DNA of 30,028 bases from a virus, in the IMG/VR virus record IMGVR_UViG_3300025314_000073, positions 1 through 30,028 of that record. One strand, written 5' to 3'. This document shows, piece after piece, positions 1 to 7,852 of the stretch. The translations under genes and the position numbers were made by a program. Position 1 is the first letter of the stretch, and each line of letters starts with the position of its first letter. The notes beneath the pieces were generated by a model, which saw nothing but the letters and a program-made list of their open reading frames with translations, ran no database searches and had not been told where the DNA came from.

Positions 1-1
1 C

Positions 2-181
2 TGGAATCCCGACTGGACGGACCCGCGCCGCGCACCCGGAGGCGACTGGCGGCTACAGCGGCGACTCAATGAGGGCTTCCGGGCGCTCGCTTGCGGGGAT
101 GATGAGGACCTGTCTGACCGGACCCCGGAGGATAAGATTGCCGGGGGATTGCTGCCTGCGGATTGGGGGGATGAGCCGTGA
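2..181 (+). CDS. C-terminal fragment of an unrecognised phage protein (5' end outside window)
   Basis: An open frame enters from the left edge and ends at TGA 179-181, giving 59 residues beginning [10 protein letters not shown] and ending [10 protein letters not shown]. It is rich in Trp, Arg and acidic residues, and no family is recognised. Its stop overlaps the GTG start of the next gene (GTGA at 178-181), the translational-coupling arrangement seen elsewhere in this window, so it is probably the last part of a real gene in the same operon. The start and most of the protein are missing. No function can be proposed. Confidence 0.5.
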   Translation, partial: WNPDWTDPRRAPGGDWRLQRRLNEGFRALACGDDEDLSDRTPEDKIAGGLLPADWGDEP

Positions 182-783
182 AGAGCCTCCGTGTTGAATT
201 GCGCTTCAAAAACGCCGTGCTCTGGCAGGCCCTGTGGGATCGCTTCGGGAAGACGGCAAAGCTACTGCACGAAGGGTGCCCTGGGATGGTATCACCGATC
301 CCGGTTGCCGCGCAAGTCATAGGCATCTCCGCTGGGACTTTGCGCGAGCTGCTTCGCATGAGTATCTCCTCTTACAGGATTGACAATGGGTACCCTACGC
401 CACGCGCTTCCCGTATCGCTGATTTTTTTGATATGCCAGTTGCGGAATTATTCCCACTTGAACTCTACTCGCAGCGCTGGCCGAAACTCTGCGCTTACCA
501 TGTCGATGCCGAGATGTTCTTGCCGCTCGAAGCGGCTCGGAATCTGACAGTGCCGCCGCCAGATGAACTGATTGATACCCAGTTGTGTATCGACAAAGCA
601 CTCCTTCGATTGTCCCCACGAGAGGAGAAAGTGATCCGCCAGCGCTTTGGTCTTGATGGTGAGGAGAAAACGCTTGAGGAACTCGGTCGTGATCTAAATG
701 TCACGCGCGAGCGTGTGCGGATGATCGAGGCGCGCGGATTAAGGCACTTGCGGAAACATAAGGCGCTTCTCGCTCTGAGGTGA
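178..783 (+). CDS. XRE-like HTH / sigma-70 region 4 fusion regulator
   Basis: This 201-residue protein very likely binds DNA and acts on transcription. Residues about 139-193 are a textbook sigma-70 region 4: [17 protein letters not shown], then [20 protein letters not shown], then LRHLRK, closely matching RpoD region 4.2, which reads the -35 element. Residues about 40-95 resemble an XRE/Cro-type helix-turn-helix ending in [14 protein letters not shown]. Sigma regions 1-3 are absent, so it cannot be a complete sigma factor. It may be a phage appropriator of RNA polymerase, a late-gene activator or an anti-sigma-like factor (inference). It starts at GTG 178, overlapping the upstream stop, and the next gene follows by 6 bp. 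It lies on the strand opposite the late operon. Confidence 0.85.
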   Translation: MKSLRVELRFKNAVLWQALWDRFGKTAKLLHEGCPGMVSPIPVAAQVIGISAGTLRELLRMSISSYRIDNGYPTPRASRIADFFDMPVAELFPLELYSQRWPKLCAYHVDAEMFLPLEAARNLTVPPPDELIDTQLCIDKALLRLSPREEKVIRQRFGLDGEEKTLEELGRDLNVTRERVRMIEARGLRHLRKHKALLALR

Positions 784-789
784 GAAAAC

Positions 790-1215
790 ATGACTGCCCT
801 GGAATCCCTCGCCGAGCGTTATCGCTTGAAGATCCGCCGCGACGAATGCGGCGATCCGATCATACCGGGACGCCGGGGCCTCCTGTACTTCGATGCCGGC
901 AGGCTATGCCTGATGATGCTGAATGCCCGGCCCGTGCAACCCCGGCGTTTACGGGAACTGGTAGGCGACGGGACTTTCTGGCAAGGCGACATCTCACGGA
1001 CCCCGGAGGGGCGCAGAGCGCAGGACATTCAGGCTTGGGGGGTGCCTCCAAAGGCCGCGATCAAGTTGGCAGGAGTCAAGCGTCGGCGGGTGCTGTCCGA
1101 GAGCCAGACGGCGGCCAATACCGCCCGCCTGGCGGCGTCCAGGCAGGCTGGTAGAATCGCCGGGGTCTCGTCTAGCGCGCAACGCCACGCGCTAGAAACG
1201 CACGGGGGCGCCTAA
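790..1215 (+). CDS. Conserved phage protein of unknown function
   Basis: A 141-residue basic protein starting at ATG 790, with a possible ribosome site in the GGTGAGAAAAC just upstream. The central stretch GTFWQGDISRTPEGRRAQDI followed by a VPPKAAIKLAGVKRRRVLS segment resembles a family of small conserved phage proteins usually found with lysogeny or regulatory genes, from memory of such sequences. No catalytic motif is visible. The C-terminal 45 residues are Ala/Arg/Ser-rich and probably disordered. It sits 6 bp after the sigma-region-4 gene and 3 bp before the HNH gene, so the three are most likely co-transcribed. Confidence 0.7.
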   Translation: MTALESLAERYRLKIRRDECGDPIIPGRRGLLYFDAGRLCLMMLNARPVQPRRLRELVGDGTFWQGDISRTPEGRRAQDIQAWGVPPKAAIKLAGVKRRRVLSESQTAANTARLAASRQAGRIAGVSSSAQRHALETHGGA

Positions 1216-1218
1216 GCT

Positions 1219-1575
1219 ATGCTCCAGCCTGTCTCAGGGTCAGGGAACGCGCCACAGGGCCGAAATGGGCGCACCACGACCGCCAAGGGCTATGTCCGGC
1301 TCAAGGCCGGCCCCTTCCGCGACCACTACGAGCATCGGATCATTATGTGGGTTTCATTACAAATCTACTGCCCTGAATGGCTGGTGCCTCGACTGAATGG
1401 CGACGGTCTCCCCTCGGGGTTTCACGTCCATCACATCGACGGCCGGCGGGCGCACAATTGCCCGCAGAACCTCATGCTGCTCGATGCAACGATCCACGAC
1501 TACCTGACGCTGGAGGGGATCAGGCGGCGACGGCTGGCGCGACAACTGGAGACCCTGAGATGCCTGACGAATTAA
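1219..1575 (+). CDS. HNH endonuclease, phage type
   Basis: A 118-residue protein with an HNH core: HVHHIDGRRAHNCPQNLMLL at residues 69-88 carries the paired His (71-72) and the Asn (80), with a further His at 93 in TIHDYLT. These residues normally bind the divalent metal and activate water for phosphodiester hydrolysis. The N-terminal part (GYVRLKAGPFRDHYEHRIIM) is the beta-hairpin/strand region typical of NUMOD-like or phage HNH nucleases. No Cys zinc ribbon is present, unlike the second HNH gene at 29251-29640. It could be a homing endonuclease or a nuclease assisting packaging. It is the last plus-strand gene before the convergent late operon. Confidence 0.85.
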   Translation: MLQPVSGSGNAPQGRNGRTTTAKGYVRLKAGPFRDHYEHRIIMWVSLQIYCPEWLVPRLNGDGLPSGFHVHHIDGRRAHNCPQNLMLLDATIHDYLTLEGIRRRRLARQLETLRCLTN

Positions 1576-1683
1576 GCGTTCTCTCGATTCTCCATATCCG
1601 TAGCAACAATTCCCGTTCTCCGTGCTCTGTGCTGTACAGCGCTGTTGGTAGGCGGGCGTAGCTGGCCAGAAGCAGAGAAACCT
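1576..1683. other. Convergent intergenic gap with overlapping palindromes
   Basis: This is the gap between the plus-strand HNH gene and the last minus-strand late gene. It holds two overlapping perfect palindromes, GCTGTACAGC at 1631-1640 and CAGCGCTG at 1637-1644. A T-rich 3' tail of an intrinsic terminator is not evident on either strand, so transcription may end by another mechanism or the palindromes may be a protein-binding site. No further gene is seen. Confidence 0.35.
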
Positions 1684-1917
1684 TCAGTACGCCGCATCAA
1701 CACATTTTGCTGGTGGGATGCCGATGGGGGTGATCTTCGGCAAAACGCAGAGCGGTATGGCGTGCTTGTTCGGCAGCAGGGCCTCTCCCAGCCATGAGGA
1801 CCATCCACGGGCATATTTTGTATTTGCACCGTCCGTGATGGTGATTCTCTGATTGGGCATAGGCGCGTTGATGTTGTACCAGACAACCCGCGCCTTCTTC
1901 GTTTGCATCCGAGCCAT
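1684..1917 (-). CDS. Small hypothetical protein at the end of the late operon
   Basis: A 77-residue protein starting MARMQTKKARVVWYNINAPM. The ATG directly follows the TAA of the upstream gene (TAAATG at 1920-1915), so it is translationally coupled to the putative tail protein. It has a basic N-terminus, a Trp-containing centre (ARGWSSWLGEALLP) and a Pro-rich C-terminus. No signal peptide, transmembrane helix or known motif is visible. Its position as the last gene of the operon suggests a virion accessory or chaperone, but this is inference. A start at the second Met (1908) is also possible. Confidence 0.55.
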   Translation of the reverse strand: MARMQTKKARVVWYNINAPMPNQRITITDGANTKYARGWSSWLGEALLPNKHAIPLCVLPKITPIGIPPAKCVDAAY

Positions 1918-3444
1918 TTATGGCACCGTAAGCAGGATCCCTCCGGCGAGGCCGTTGATTCCTACACTTGTACCAGTGTTGTTGTGAGTGTAATTCAGCC
2001 AATTGCGACCGTCATACATGGGGATGGTCGGCGAAGTCAGATCCATGGTGAGCGTGTCGCTATAAGCTTGTGCCCCGAAAAATTGCCCGACGATTTTAGC
2101 CATCGCCGCCTCACCCGTCAGACCCCAGCCGAGGAGCGGCTCTGACAGCGTGCCGTCTTCATTGCTAAATAACGCTCGGTCGTGGTCCCCGCTTGCTCTC
2201 ACTATCGCTGAAGTCGGAAGATAGATGCGTCCTGCCCCGAATGGGCTGGCAATGCCTGTCTGCCGGAAGTAGTTCTGATTCCAACAGAAGAATGCGTTGG
2301 CGCCGGTGCCATGTAGTCGATTCCGCAAATTCACGGAGCTTGTTGTACCCTCTATACCATCCGCTATCATATAAAAAGCCTGCGCCGTCTCACCTAGATT
2401 GATATTTCCGACGATCGCGCTGCCGTCATAAATTGGATCAGACGTTGAGTTCTTGTCCAGACTGTACCTGTTGTCATCAATCTTTGTGATCGTGCTCAAG
2501 CCGCGAACACTCGGCATGTTGCCGCCAACAAGATAGACCTGCTGCGCAGTCAGATATCCGTGCGCGGGCTGAGTAACCACGGCGTTGACCGCGTTGCTGA
2601 TGTCCGCAATTGGTTTCGGCGAAGTTGGCGGATTGATGTACAGTGTTCCTGTTTGAAATGCATTCCCACGCTGGCTGACGCTGTCATTCCCGAGAACAAA
2701 TGGCCACAGTTGATGAGGGTTAGCGATGACCTTCACTTGCTTGCCGCAGTGAGTGACAATCCGCGCGCCTTTATCCATGAAGATTGTGTCATCATCGACG
2801 GCATAAGGCTGGAAATCAACAGCGCCATTGCCATAGCCGAAATCCCCAGGACCATAGAAGCCCAAGCCATTCCGGCCCGGATCGCTGACTAGCAGGCGGT
2901 ACTGCATGCCTTGACTGGTTTTGACCGACTTGTACATAGTTGCTCCACGCAGCCGGCCAACCGTAGCGGGATTTGATTGAGACCAGACGACAGCCAGAGG
3001 AGTTGCTGTTCTTGTAACGGTGATCTTGTTGCTCGGGTCCGAAATAACAGCCGTAACCAAGGAGCTGGTGCTATTGATGGCGTTGACCAGTTGAGTCATA
3101 TATTGAACTGGTATCCAAGGAGGAGGCACCCCGACGATCACTTCCACAACGTCTGGATCAACAGGGGGAGGCACGCTTGCTGTCTCCTTGAAAATATAAC
3201 GTTTGAAAGCTGTGCCCACCGTGTCGCTAAAAGTAGAAGTGCCGCAATCATAAAGCCTATGGTGAATATTGATGGAGTCGTCACTCAGCATAGAATTCGG
3301 CATTGTCCAAACGGCGCTAGTCGGGAAGTTAGTCTTCGTCCATCCCAGGGAAAGCAGGAGTCCGTCAATAGCGCTTAGGAACTCCTGCACCCGATCACAA
3401 GCGAGTTCCACATATACCTGCGGGTCCTTATAGACTAACCCCAT
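1918..3444 (-). CDS. Large hypothetical tail/virion protein
   Basis: A 508-residue protein beginning MGLVYKDPQVYVELACDRVQ. I chose ATG 3444 because an AAGGTGA ribosome site sits 4 bases upstream, overlapping the previous stop; an upstream TTG at 3462 would add six residues. The N-terminal 100 residues (AIDGLLLSLGWT, FSDTVGTAFKRYIF) are followed by beta-rich, Gly/Thr-rich sequence with a segment typical of DUF-type phage surface repeats (HGYLTAQQVYLVGG). There is no coiled-coil and no recognisable tailspike catalytic site. It follows the P22 gp10-like gene and one small gene, where needle, tail fibre or tailspike genes usually lie, so a distal tail role is inferred. Confidence 0.7.
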   Translation of the reverse strand: MGLVYKDPQVYVELACDRVQEFLSAIDGLLLSLGWTKTNFPTSAVWTMPNSMLSDDSINIHHRLYDCGTSTFSDTVGTAFKRYIFKETASVPPPVDPDVVEVIVGVPPPWIPVQYMTQLVNAINSTSSLVTAVISDPSNKITVTRTATPLAVVWSQSNPATVGRLRGATMYKSVKTSQGMQYRLLVSDPGRNGLGFYGPGDFGYGNGAVDFQPYAVDDDTIFMDKGARIVTHCGKQVKVIANPHQLWPFVLGNDSVSQRGNAFQTGTLYINPPTSPKPIADISNAVNAVVTQPAHGYLTAQQVYLVGGNMPSVRGLSTITKIDDNRYSLDKNSTSDPIYDGSAIVGNINLGETAQAFYMIADGIEGTTSSVNLRNRLHGTGANAFFCWNQNYFRQTGIASPFGAGRIYLPTSAIVRASGDHDRALFSNEDGTLSEPLLGWGLTGEAAMAKIVGQFFGAQAYSDTLTMDLTSPTIPMYDGRNWLNYTHNNTGTSVGINGLAGGILLTVP

Positions 3445-3448
3445 TGGC

Positions 3449-3985
3449 TCACCTTTCCGCAATCAACCGGAACGTGATAAAGACAGTCACGTGCTGCCCG
3501 GAGAATACCGATCCGACTTTCAGCACCCGGCCGGTAATGATGTCGCCCTCCACTGCTTGCAATGGAGATTGCGCGAACGTCGAGAACGTCACCACGCTGC
3601 CCGTGCCATTCGGGATGACAAGTTTCTCAGATCCGAAGATGGATGCGCCGTTGAGAAAAAAATCAAACTCCATCTCACTGCCGATGGGCGGCTCGGTCGC
3701 AATTGCGAATACCGCAATGGCTTGGCCTGCGGCTTGCCATGTCCAGATATCCTTGTAATCAAGTTCCTGCGGGACTGTCGGGGGATCGTCAATGCAGATG
3801 TTGAATGCGATGCGAACTTCGCCGGCGGCTGCCTGCTTCTTCGCCAAGCAATTAAAAAACATGATCCAGGGCCAGGTCAACTTGCCGACTTCGCCGTTTG
3901 CATTCGGTTCGGCTACGGACGCCCCCGTGAGCAAAGGCGTGGTGATGGGCACCACGCACTTGGTAGGCACGTTCACATCAGCCAT
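3449..3985 (-). CDS. Hypothetical tail-associated protein
   Basis: A 178-residue protein starting MADVNVPTKCVVPITTPLLT. The motif LTWPWIMFFNCLAKKQ at about residues 35-50 resembles the Trp/Phe-rich stretch with which many phage tail or fibre-attachment proteins begin. The remainder is beta-rich, with GTGSVVTFSTFAQ and a C-terminal GQHVTVFITFRLIAER resembling a jelly-roll or fibre-tip strand. Its ATG (3985) abuts the TAG of the gp10-like gene, and its stop overlaps the ribosome site of the next gene, so the three form a tight cassette. Direct homology is not recognised; a tail needle or fibre-adaptor role is inferred from position. Confidence 0.65.
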   Translation of the reverse strand: MADVNVPTKCVVPITTPLLTGASVAEPNANGEVGKLTWPWIMFFNCLAKKQAAAGEVRIAFNICIDDPPTVPQELDYKDIWTWQAAGQAIAVFAIATEPPIGSEMEFDFFLNGASIFGSEKLVIPNGTGSVVTFSTFAQSPLQAVEGDIITGRVLKVGSVFSGQHVTVFITFRLIAER

Positions 3986-5476
3986 CTACGGCTCCGTTCC
4001 GCCAACCACGTTCAGGTAGGCATTGATAAAGCGCACGGCCCCAGTCTCGATGAGTGTCACACGGTAAACTCGATCCCTTGAGCGTCCAAGCTGATTCCAT
4101 TTGTAGCGGCTCGGACTCTCTCCGCTCGGATTGATCGTGTAAGGACCCTGCGTGAAGGTCCGCCCACCGTCATTCGAGTACTCCAAGGTCATAGGAGCTG
4201 TGGTCGGTTCAACCGACAGGGCCAGAGAAGCATGCTTGATCCAGCGGTCGCCGTCTGAAATATGCGGCGCCGTCCGCCGGTACATCCGTGGGTCAGTATC
4301 ATCCCGCGTCCACTTGAGACCAAGCTGGTAGATAATGCCGCTGTTCCAGGCCCCGGCGAAAGTAATGGGAGTGGCGCTGCCGCCCCCGAAGTTAGCCAGG
4401 GTCGCCACGCAATGATACAGTGGGCGTTCGAGAGTTACGCCATCGGCTTTCAAGTGATACCGCTCATGCCACATCCCGGTGGTCAGATCATAAACGAGCG
4501 CCGAACCGTTGGGGTTGCCTGCCGTGGCAGGAAAGGTAAGCATGTAAAACAAATGCCCTTCCTCTTCATAGGTCAGGGCCGTAACCTGTGTGAGACCCGC
4601 TGATCCCAGTTGGTAGCTGGCAATCAAGTCCTCGATTGCCGGCGGGCTGATACGCACCGGGAGCAGGCCATCATTTCGGTACACGGCTCCGAAACCGCGC
4701 TCGCTGGCGGCCAGCCATATGATGATGTTGCCGACCTTCTGGATCGAATACTGCGCGAGCACGCCCATATTCATCGTGGAGCCAGGAATGCGTTCAAACG
4801 GAAATGGCGAGCCGCCTACATTGTGCCAGACCTCAAGATTCTTTGAAGAGAAGATCCAGAGTTGCCCATTCACCTGCACGATGTTCATGCCCAGATCAGG
4901 AGTACCGCTCCGGTCGGCAAATGCCAGTGCCGGCCACGTCGATAAATCCAGTTGCGCGGAAACGCGCAGACGGTTCTGTTCGGTCCCTGGCGATCCCAAG
5001 GCAACATAAAAGCTGTCCAGAAACTCCAAGGCCCAGGCTTCAAAGAGAACCTGCGTGATTCCAGTCCCGCTAAGTCCAGTCCCGATTTTGAAAATGGCGG
5101 GGACGCTTGAATCCATCAAGCCGAGTTCCGCGTTGGAACTATTTGTGCCTCCAGCAAAAAACTGCACCGGGCTGATTCCGTCACTACCCGGAATAACGCC
5201 GTAATCCGTGATAACCGCGCCGGCAGCACTGACTTCGTAGACGTGTTTACCTCCTACGGCGAATAAGCGACCGACGCCGGGCCAGAGAGAGCGCACCGGG
5301 CTCTCCGGGAGTGTCATCCAGTGGATAACTCCGGGCGCTTGGATCAGGGCAAACTTGCTTTTTGATGTTGGACTGCCAGCCTCGGGATAGAGATTGATGG
5401 CTCTGGAGGCGTCTAGAATCTTGGAGGCCGCCTGGTAGGTCGGTCCACAGAATCCGAACTCCGGAACAGTCGGCAC
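3986..5476 (-). CDS. P22 gp10-like packaged DNA stabilization protein (tail hub)
   Basis: At 496 residues this is close to P22 gp10 (472). In P22 that protein forms the tail hub under the gp4 ring and keeps packaged DNA in the head. It has the family's appearance: an N-terminal ASRAINLYPEAGS followed by a series of beta-propeller-like blades with recurring VFSS/WHNVGG, LAASERGFGAVYRNDG and YEEEGHLFYMLTFP motifs. It starts at GTG 5476, preceded by GAGGAG about 10 bases upstream. The tight neighbours are the gp4-like adaptors upstream and small tail genes downstream, the same order as in P22 (gp4-gp10). Assignment is by fold-like pattern and synteny. Confidence 0.8.
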   Translation of the reverse strand: MPTVPEFGFCGPTYQAASKILDASRAINLYPEAGSPTSKSKFALIQAPGVIHWMTLPESPVRSLWPGVGRLFAVGGKHVYEVSAAGAVITDYGVIPGSDGISPVQFFAGGTNSSNAELGLMDSSVPAIFKIGTGLSGTGITQVLFEAWALEFLDSFYVALGSPGTEQNRLRVSAQLDLSTWPALAFADRSGTPDLGMNIVQVNGQLWIFSSKNLEVWHNVGGSPFPFERIPGSTMNMGVLAQYSIQKVGNIIIWLAASERGFGAVYRNDGLLPVRISPPAIEDLIASYQLGSAGLTQVTALTYEEEGHLFYMLTFPATAGNPNGSALVYDLTTGMWHERYHLKADGVTLERPLYHCVATLANFGGGSATPITFAGAWNSGIIYQLGLKWTRDDTDPRMYRRTAPHISDGDRWIKHASLALSVEPTTAPMTLEYSNDGGRTFTQGPYTINPSGESPSRYKWNQLGRSRDRVYRVTLIETGAVRFINAYLNVVGGTEP

Positions 5477-5479
5477 ACT

Positions 5480-6208
5480 CTACGACTCCTCACTAAACTC
5501 TACATCAATCGTCAAAACCGTGCCGGCAGGAACGGCTGCCCCGTTCCAGTTAAGAGCCAAGGCCTGAGCGACGCCCCGAAGAACCACAGCCCGGCTGTTG
5601 CGGGTGCCGAAGTCGAAGACAATCTCTCCGGCCGCGCCCGCCGCACCGAGATTGAGAGTCTTGGCTCGCACCAACCCTATGCTTGTCCCGAGTCCAGTAG
5701 GGTTCACGCTGTAGGTGCTGACCACTGCCGTGGCCGCCGCATCGTTGGAATCATGCGGCGCGATCGTTAGGGTAGACGTAGTCCCGCCGGTGTTCGCACT
5801 GCTCCGTTTGATGAGTTGAATGCCGATGCTGGCGGCGGCGGTGGCAATGCCGGTGACAGTCACACGGAGGACACGGACAGTCTTGCTAGCCGAACCGATA
5901 ATCGTCCAGAAATCTGTCGGGGTCGCAACAGGCGTGAATCCTATTGTACCTGCCGAAAACGTAGGCTTGGTGCCTTCGGTATTGACGACCGGAACTCCGG
6001 TGGTACCTGCTGCCGCCCGCGCTAGATCGTAGGTGCCCGCCGGGTTGAGGACAAGGCCAACAGACTGAACCAGCCCGGCATAGAGACCAGCGAGGGTCCG
6101 CGCATCAATCGCAGTCAGCGCACTCGCATAGGCGGCAGCCGATGCCGGGTCCCCCCAAAGAATGATTTGCCGCTCGTTAGCGCCTACTAGTTTGCTGTCA
6201 ATGGGCAT
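5480..6208 (-). CDS. Hypothetical virion protein, beta-rich
   Basis: A 242-residue protein, Ala/Thr/Gly-rich and low in charged residues after residue 60. The first 60 residues (NERQIILWGDPASAAAY) look globular. The rest has strand-like stretches with TVRVLRVTVTGIATAAASIG and ends in GTVLTIDVEFSEES, which suggests a beta-sandwich such as a fibre knob or head decoration domain. It sits between the adaptor pair and the gp10-like hub, 3 bp before the gp10 gene and 2 bp after the adaptor gene. In P22 no gene lies at this position, so it is an addition to the canonical module. Confidence 0.65.
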   Translation of the reverse strand: MPIDSKLVGANERQIILWGDPASAAAYASALTAIDARTLAGLYAGLVQSVGLVLNPAGTYDLARAAAGTTGVPVVNTEGTKPTFSAGTIGFTPVATPTDFWTIIGSASKTVRVLRVTVTGIATAAASIGIQLIKRSSANTGGTTSTLTIAPHDSNDAAATAVVSTYSVNPTGLGTSIGLVRAKTLNLGAAGAAGEIVFDFGTRNSRAVVLRGVAQALALNWNGAAVPAGTVLTIDVEFSEES

Positions 6209-6210
6209 GT

Positions 6211-6963
6211 CTATCCCGCCATCCTCAGATTTCCGCTCCGATAGTTGAAGTAGCTCGAATCACTGACCGCCCCAAGTCCTCCGGGCGCATCCGAGTACAG
6301 CTTCTTTGTTGGCGAGTTATGCGCCTTGAGAATTGCTTTCAGTTCCCGTGATCGCGCCACTACCATATCGAGCCGCCCCTGTCGCATCTTGTCAGGGATC
6401 ATAGGAGCCAGGGCCACGGCCAGATTGTGACGGATCGCATCATCGTAGCCGTCCGGAAACGTGTAATTCGTCGTAGCGATATCGGCGAAGCGATCCAGTT
6501 GCGCCCAGGAGAACAATTCGAGTTGATAGGCGAGCAACGGCGCCGGCCACAGGTTGATCGTCCCGTTCGGCAGAGTCGGGTCGTAGTAGAGCTTGAGGGG
6601 CAGGCTGTTGGTGATCGCCCGCACGCGGATGGCCGCCCATTCGCTCGAATCGCGCAGAATCTCGAGCGGCAAGCGCACGGCCGGCGTTGTCTGCTGTAAT
6701 ATCAAGTTTGCATCCTTGATGTAGGTCGGGCGCGGAGCATTGAACGTGGCGCCAGATCCGATTGTATAGGCTTGCACGTTGACGCTGAGAGTGAAGATAT
6801 CGGCGCGAATGGCGAACACCAGCAACGATTCATTGCGCCAAGTGCCGATCATGTCGTTCAGAGCGTCCAACCCGTCAGATTCGAGATCCGCTGGCAGGCT
6901 CATGCCTTGACGGGCGTAGCCGAGTAACCGACAGGCGCGGTAAATCACTTGACGGGCCGTCAT
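6211..6963 (-). CDS. P22 gp4-like head-tail adaptor (second copy)
   Basis: A 250-residue protein resembling the P22 gp4 / packaged DNA stabilization family, which binds the portal as a dodecameric ring. Family-like features are the helical start (ALNDMIGTWRNESLLVFAI), a YTIGSGATFNAPRP strand, an LPNGTINLWPAP stretch and a helical FADIATTNYTFPDGYDDAIR segment ahead of LAVALAPMIPDKMRQG. It shares pattern with the gene immediately upstream (6960-7631), including YTIG...RP and a leading Asn-rich amphipathic helix, so the two look like tandem paralogues. The ATG overlaps the upstream stop (ATGA, 6960-6963). P22 gp4 is only 166 residues, so this version is longer. Confidence 0.75.
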   Translation of the reverse strand: MTARQVIYRACRLLGYARQGMSLPADLESDGLDALNDMIGTWRNESLLVFAIRADIFTLSVNVQAYTIGSGATFNAPRPTYIKDANLILQQTTPAVRLPLEILRDSSEWAAIRVRAITNSLPLKLYYDPTLPNGTINLWPAPLLAYQLELFSWAQLDRFADIATTNYTFPDGYDDAIRHNLAVALAPMIPDKMRQGRLDMVVARSRELKAILKAHNSPTKKLYSDAPGGLGAVSDSSYFNYRSGNLRMAG

Positions 6964-7631
6964 GCCGCCACCGTCGCTGCACGCGATACCAGTCCAGAGT
7001 GCTCCGAGTTTAGATCGTAGAGAGTTGCCAGCGCCATCGCTAACTGCTCTTTAGATTCCGGAGAGAAGGCAACGCTGTACTCCGGCGCCAGCATGCGCGC
7101 CAGTTCTAATCGCAGGGCCAGTTCATGTCCAGGCAGGAGCGTGAGAGAAGTTGTAGCATCGGCGAACTGCGCTAGAGCGATCCAGTTGGCAATCTCGATG
7201 GTGCCTCCCAGGGGCTTTGGGGCCACGTAGACTTTGCCGGTAGGATTCCCCCGGTCATAAAACAGGAACGCCACTTTGTAGCTGCTGCCCTCTCGATCCG
7301 GAATCGCCTCCCACTCAGCCACGTTTTGAAGCACTTGCACGGGGCTGCTCGGGCCGGCCGCTAGCAACAGTGTCGCCGCGTTGATCCTCACTGGTCTGGC
7401 TATGTTGATGGTTTGCGCTGGTCCGATGGTGTAGTTATTGGTCCCCGAGACCAAGGGGAAAGTGGTCAGCAGTTCTGAGATCACCATCTTGCCCTCGCTT
7501 GACCAATTGTCCAGAATTTCGTTCGCCGCAATCAAGGCATCGGCGAGTTGGGCTGCCGACAGTGACCCGCCGGAATCCATGATTCCCAAAGTACGGGCAG
7601 CGGCATTGGCGATGGTGGTTAGCGATGGCAT
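6960..7631 (-). CDS. gp4-like head-tail adaptor (first copy)
   Basis: A 223-residue protein with the same scheme as its downstream neighbour. It has an N-terminal helical region (ADALIAANEILDNWSSEGKM), then VSGTNNYTIGPAQTINIARP, then DREGSSYKVAFLFYDRGNP, then PKPLGGTIEIANWIALAQFA. The shared YTIG...RP and 'A(L/N)WxxLxQFAD' pattern supports two related adaptor proteins. It is placed immediately downstream of a 50-residue gene and upstream of the second copy. One copy may contact the portal and the other the hub (inference). Confidence 0.7.
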   Translation of the reverse strand: MPSLTTIANAAARTLGIMDSGGSLSAAQLADALIAANEILDNWSSEGKMVISELLTTFPLVSGTNNYTIGPAQTINIARPVRINAATLLLAAGPSSPVQVLQNVAEWEAIPDREGSSYKVAFLFYDRGNPTGKVYVAPKPLGGTIEIANWIALAQFADATTSLTLLPGHELALRLELARMLAPEYSVAFSPESKEQLAMALATLYDLNSEHSGLVSRAATVAA

Positions 7632-7784
7632 TCAGCGTTTGTCTTTCTTATTGCGCTTCAGCGGCTTCGGTTCTGGCTGTGGCGCCGCTTTCTTATGCGC
7701 CTCCTCCTCCAAGCGGTTCTGGACAATGCGCCTTTGGCCGTTTCGATCCGTGATCCACTTCGGATACTCCTGAAAATCGGCCAT
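7632..7784 (-). CDS. Small basic protein, 50 residues
   Basis: This ORF runs from ATG 7784 to TGA 7632-7634 and encodes MADFQEYPKWITDRNGQRRI, then a Pro/Lys-rich tail ending NKKDKR. Its stop is directly followed by the ATG of the adaptor (TGA-A-ATG), consistent with translational coupling. The net positive charge and disordered tail suggest a nucleic-acid or capsid-interacting factor. Small genes with 'YPKWI...' starts are common between coat and adaptor genes in phages, from memory. No further function can be stated. Confidence 0.6.
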   Translation of the reverse strand: MADFQEYPKWITDRNGQRRIVQNRLEEEAHKKAAPQPEPKPLKRNKKDKR

Positions 7785-7805
7785 GTTATCACTTACGGGG
7801 CTAGG

Positions 7806-7838
7806 CCGCCGACCCGGTATCCCGACCGGGGCCGGCGG
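7806..7838 (-). terminator. GC-rich hairpin after the exported protein gene
   Basis: CCGCCG-A-CCCGGT (7806-7818) pairs with ACCGGG-GC-CGGCGG (7825-7838) around the loop ATCCCG. It is a strong 12-pair stem with a 1x2 internal loop. It lies between the stop of the exported protein and the start of the 50-residue gene. There is no U-run on the minus strand after the stem, so it is more likely a weak or attenuating terminator or an mRNA-stabilising structure than a full intrinsic terminator. Confidence 0.4.
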
Positions 7839-7852
7839 TCCCGCCCCTTCGT

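Noticed and set aside
1572-2002. Minus-strand frames overlapping the end of the tail gene
   Set aside because: They overlap the real 1684-1917 and 1918-3444 genes in other frames, with unnatural composition.
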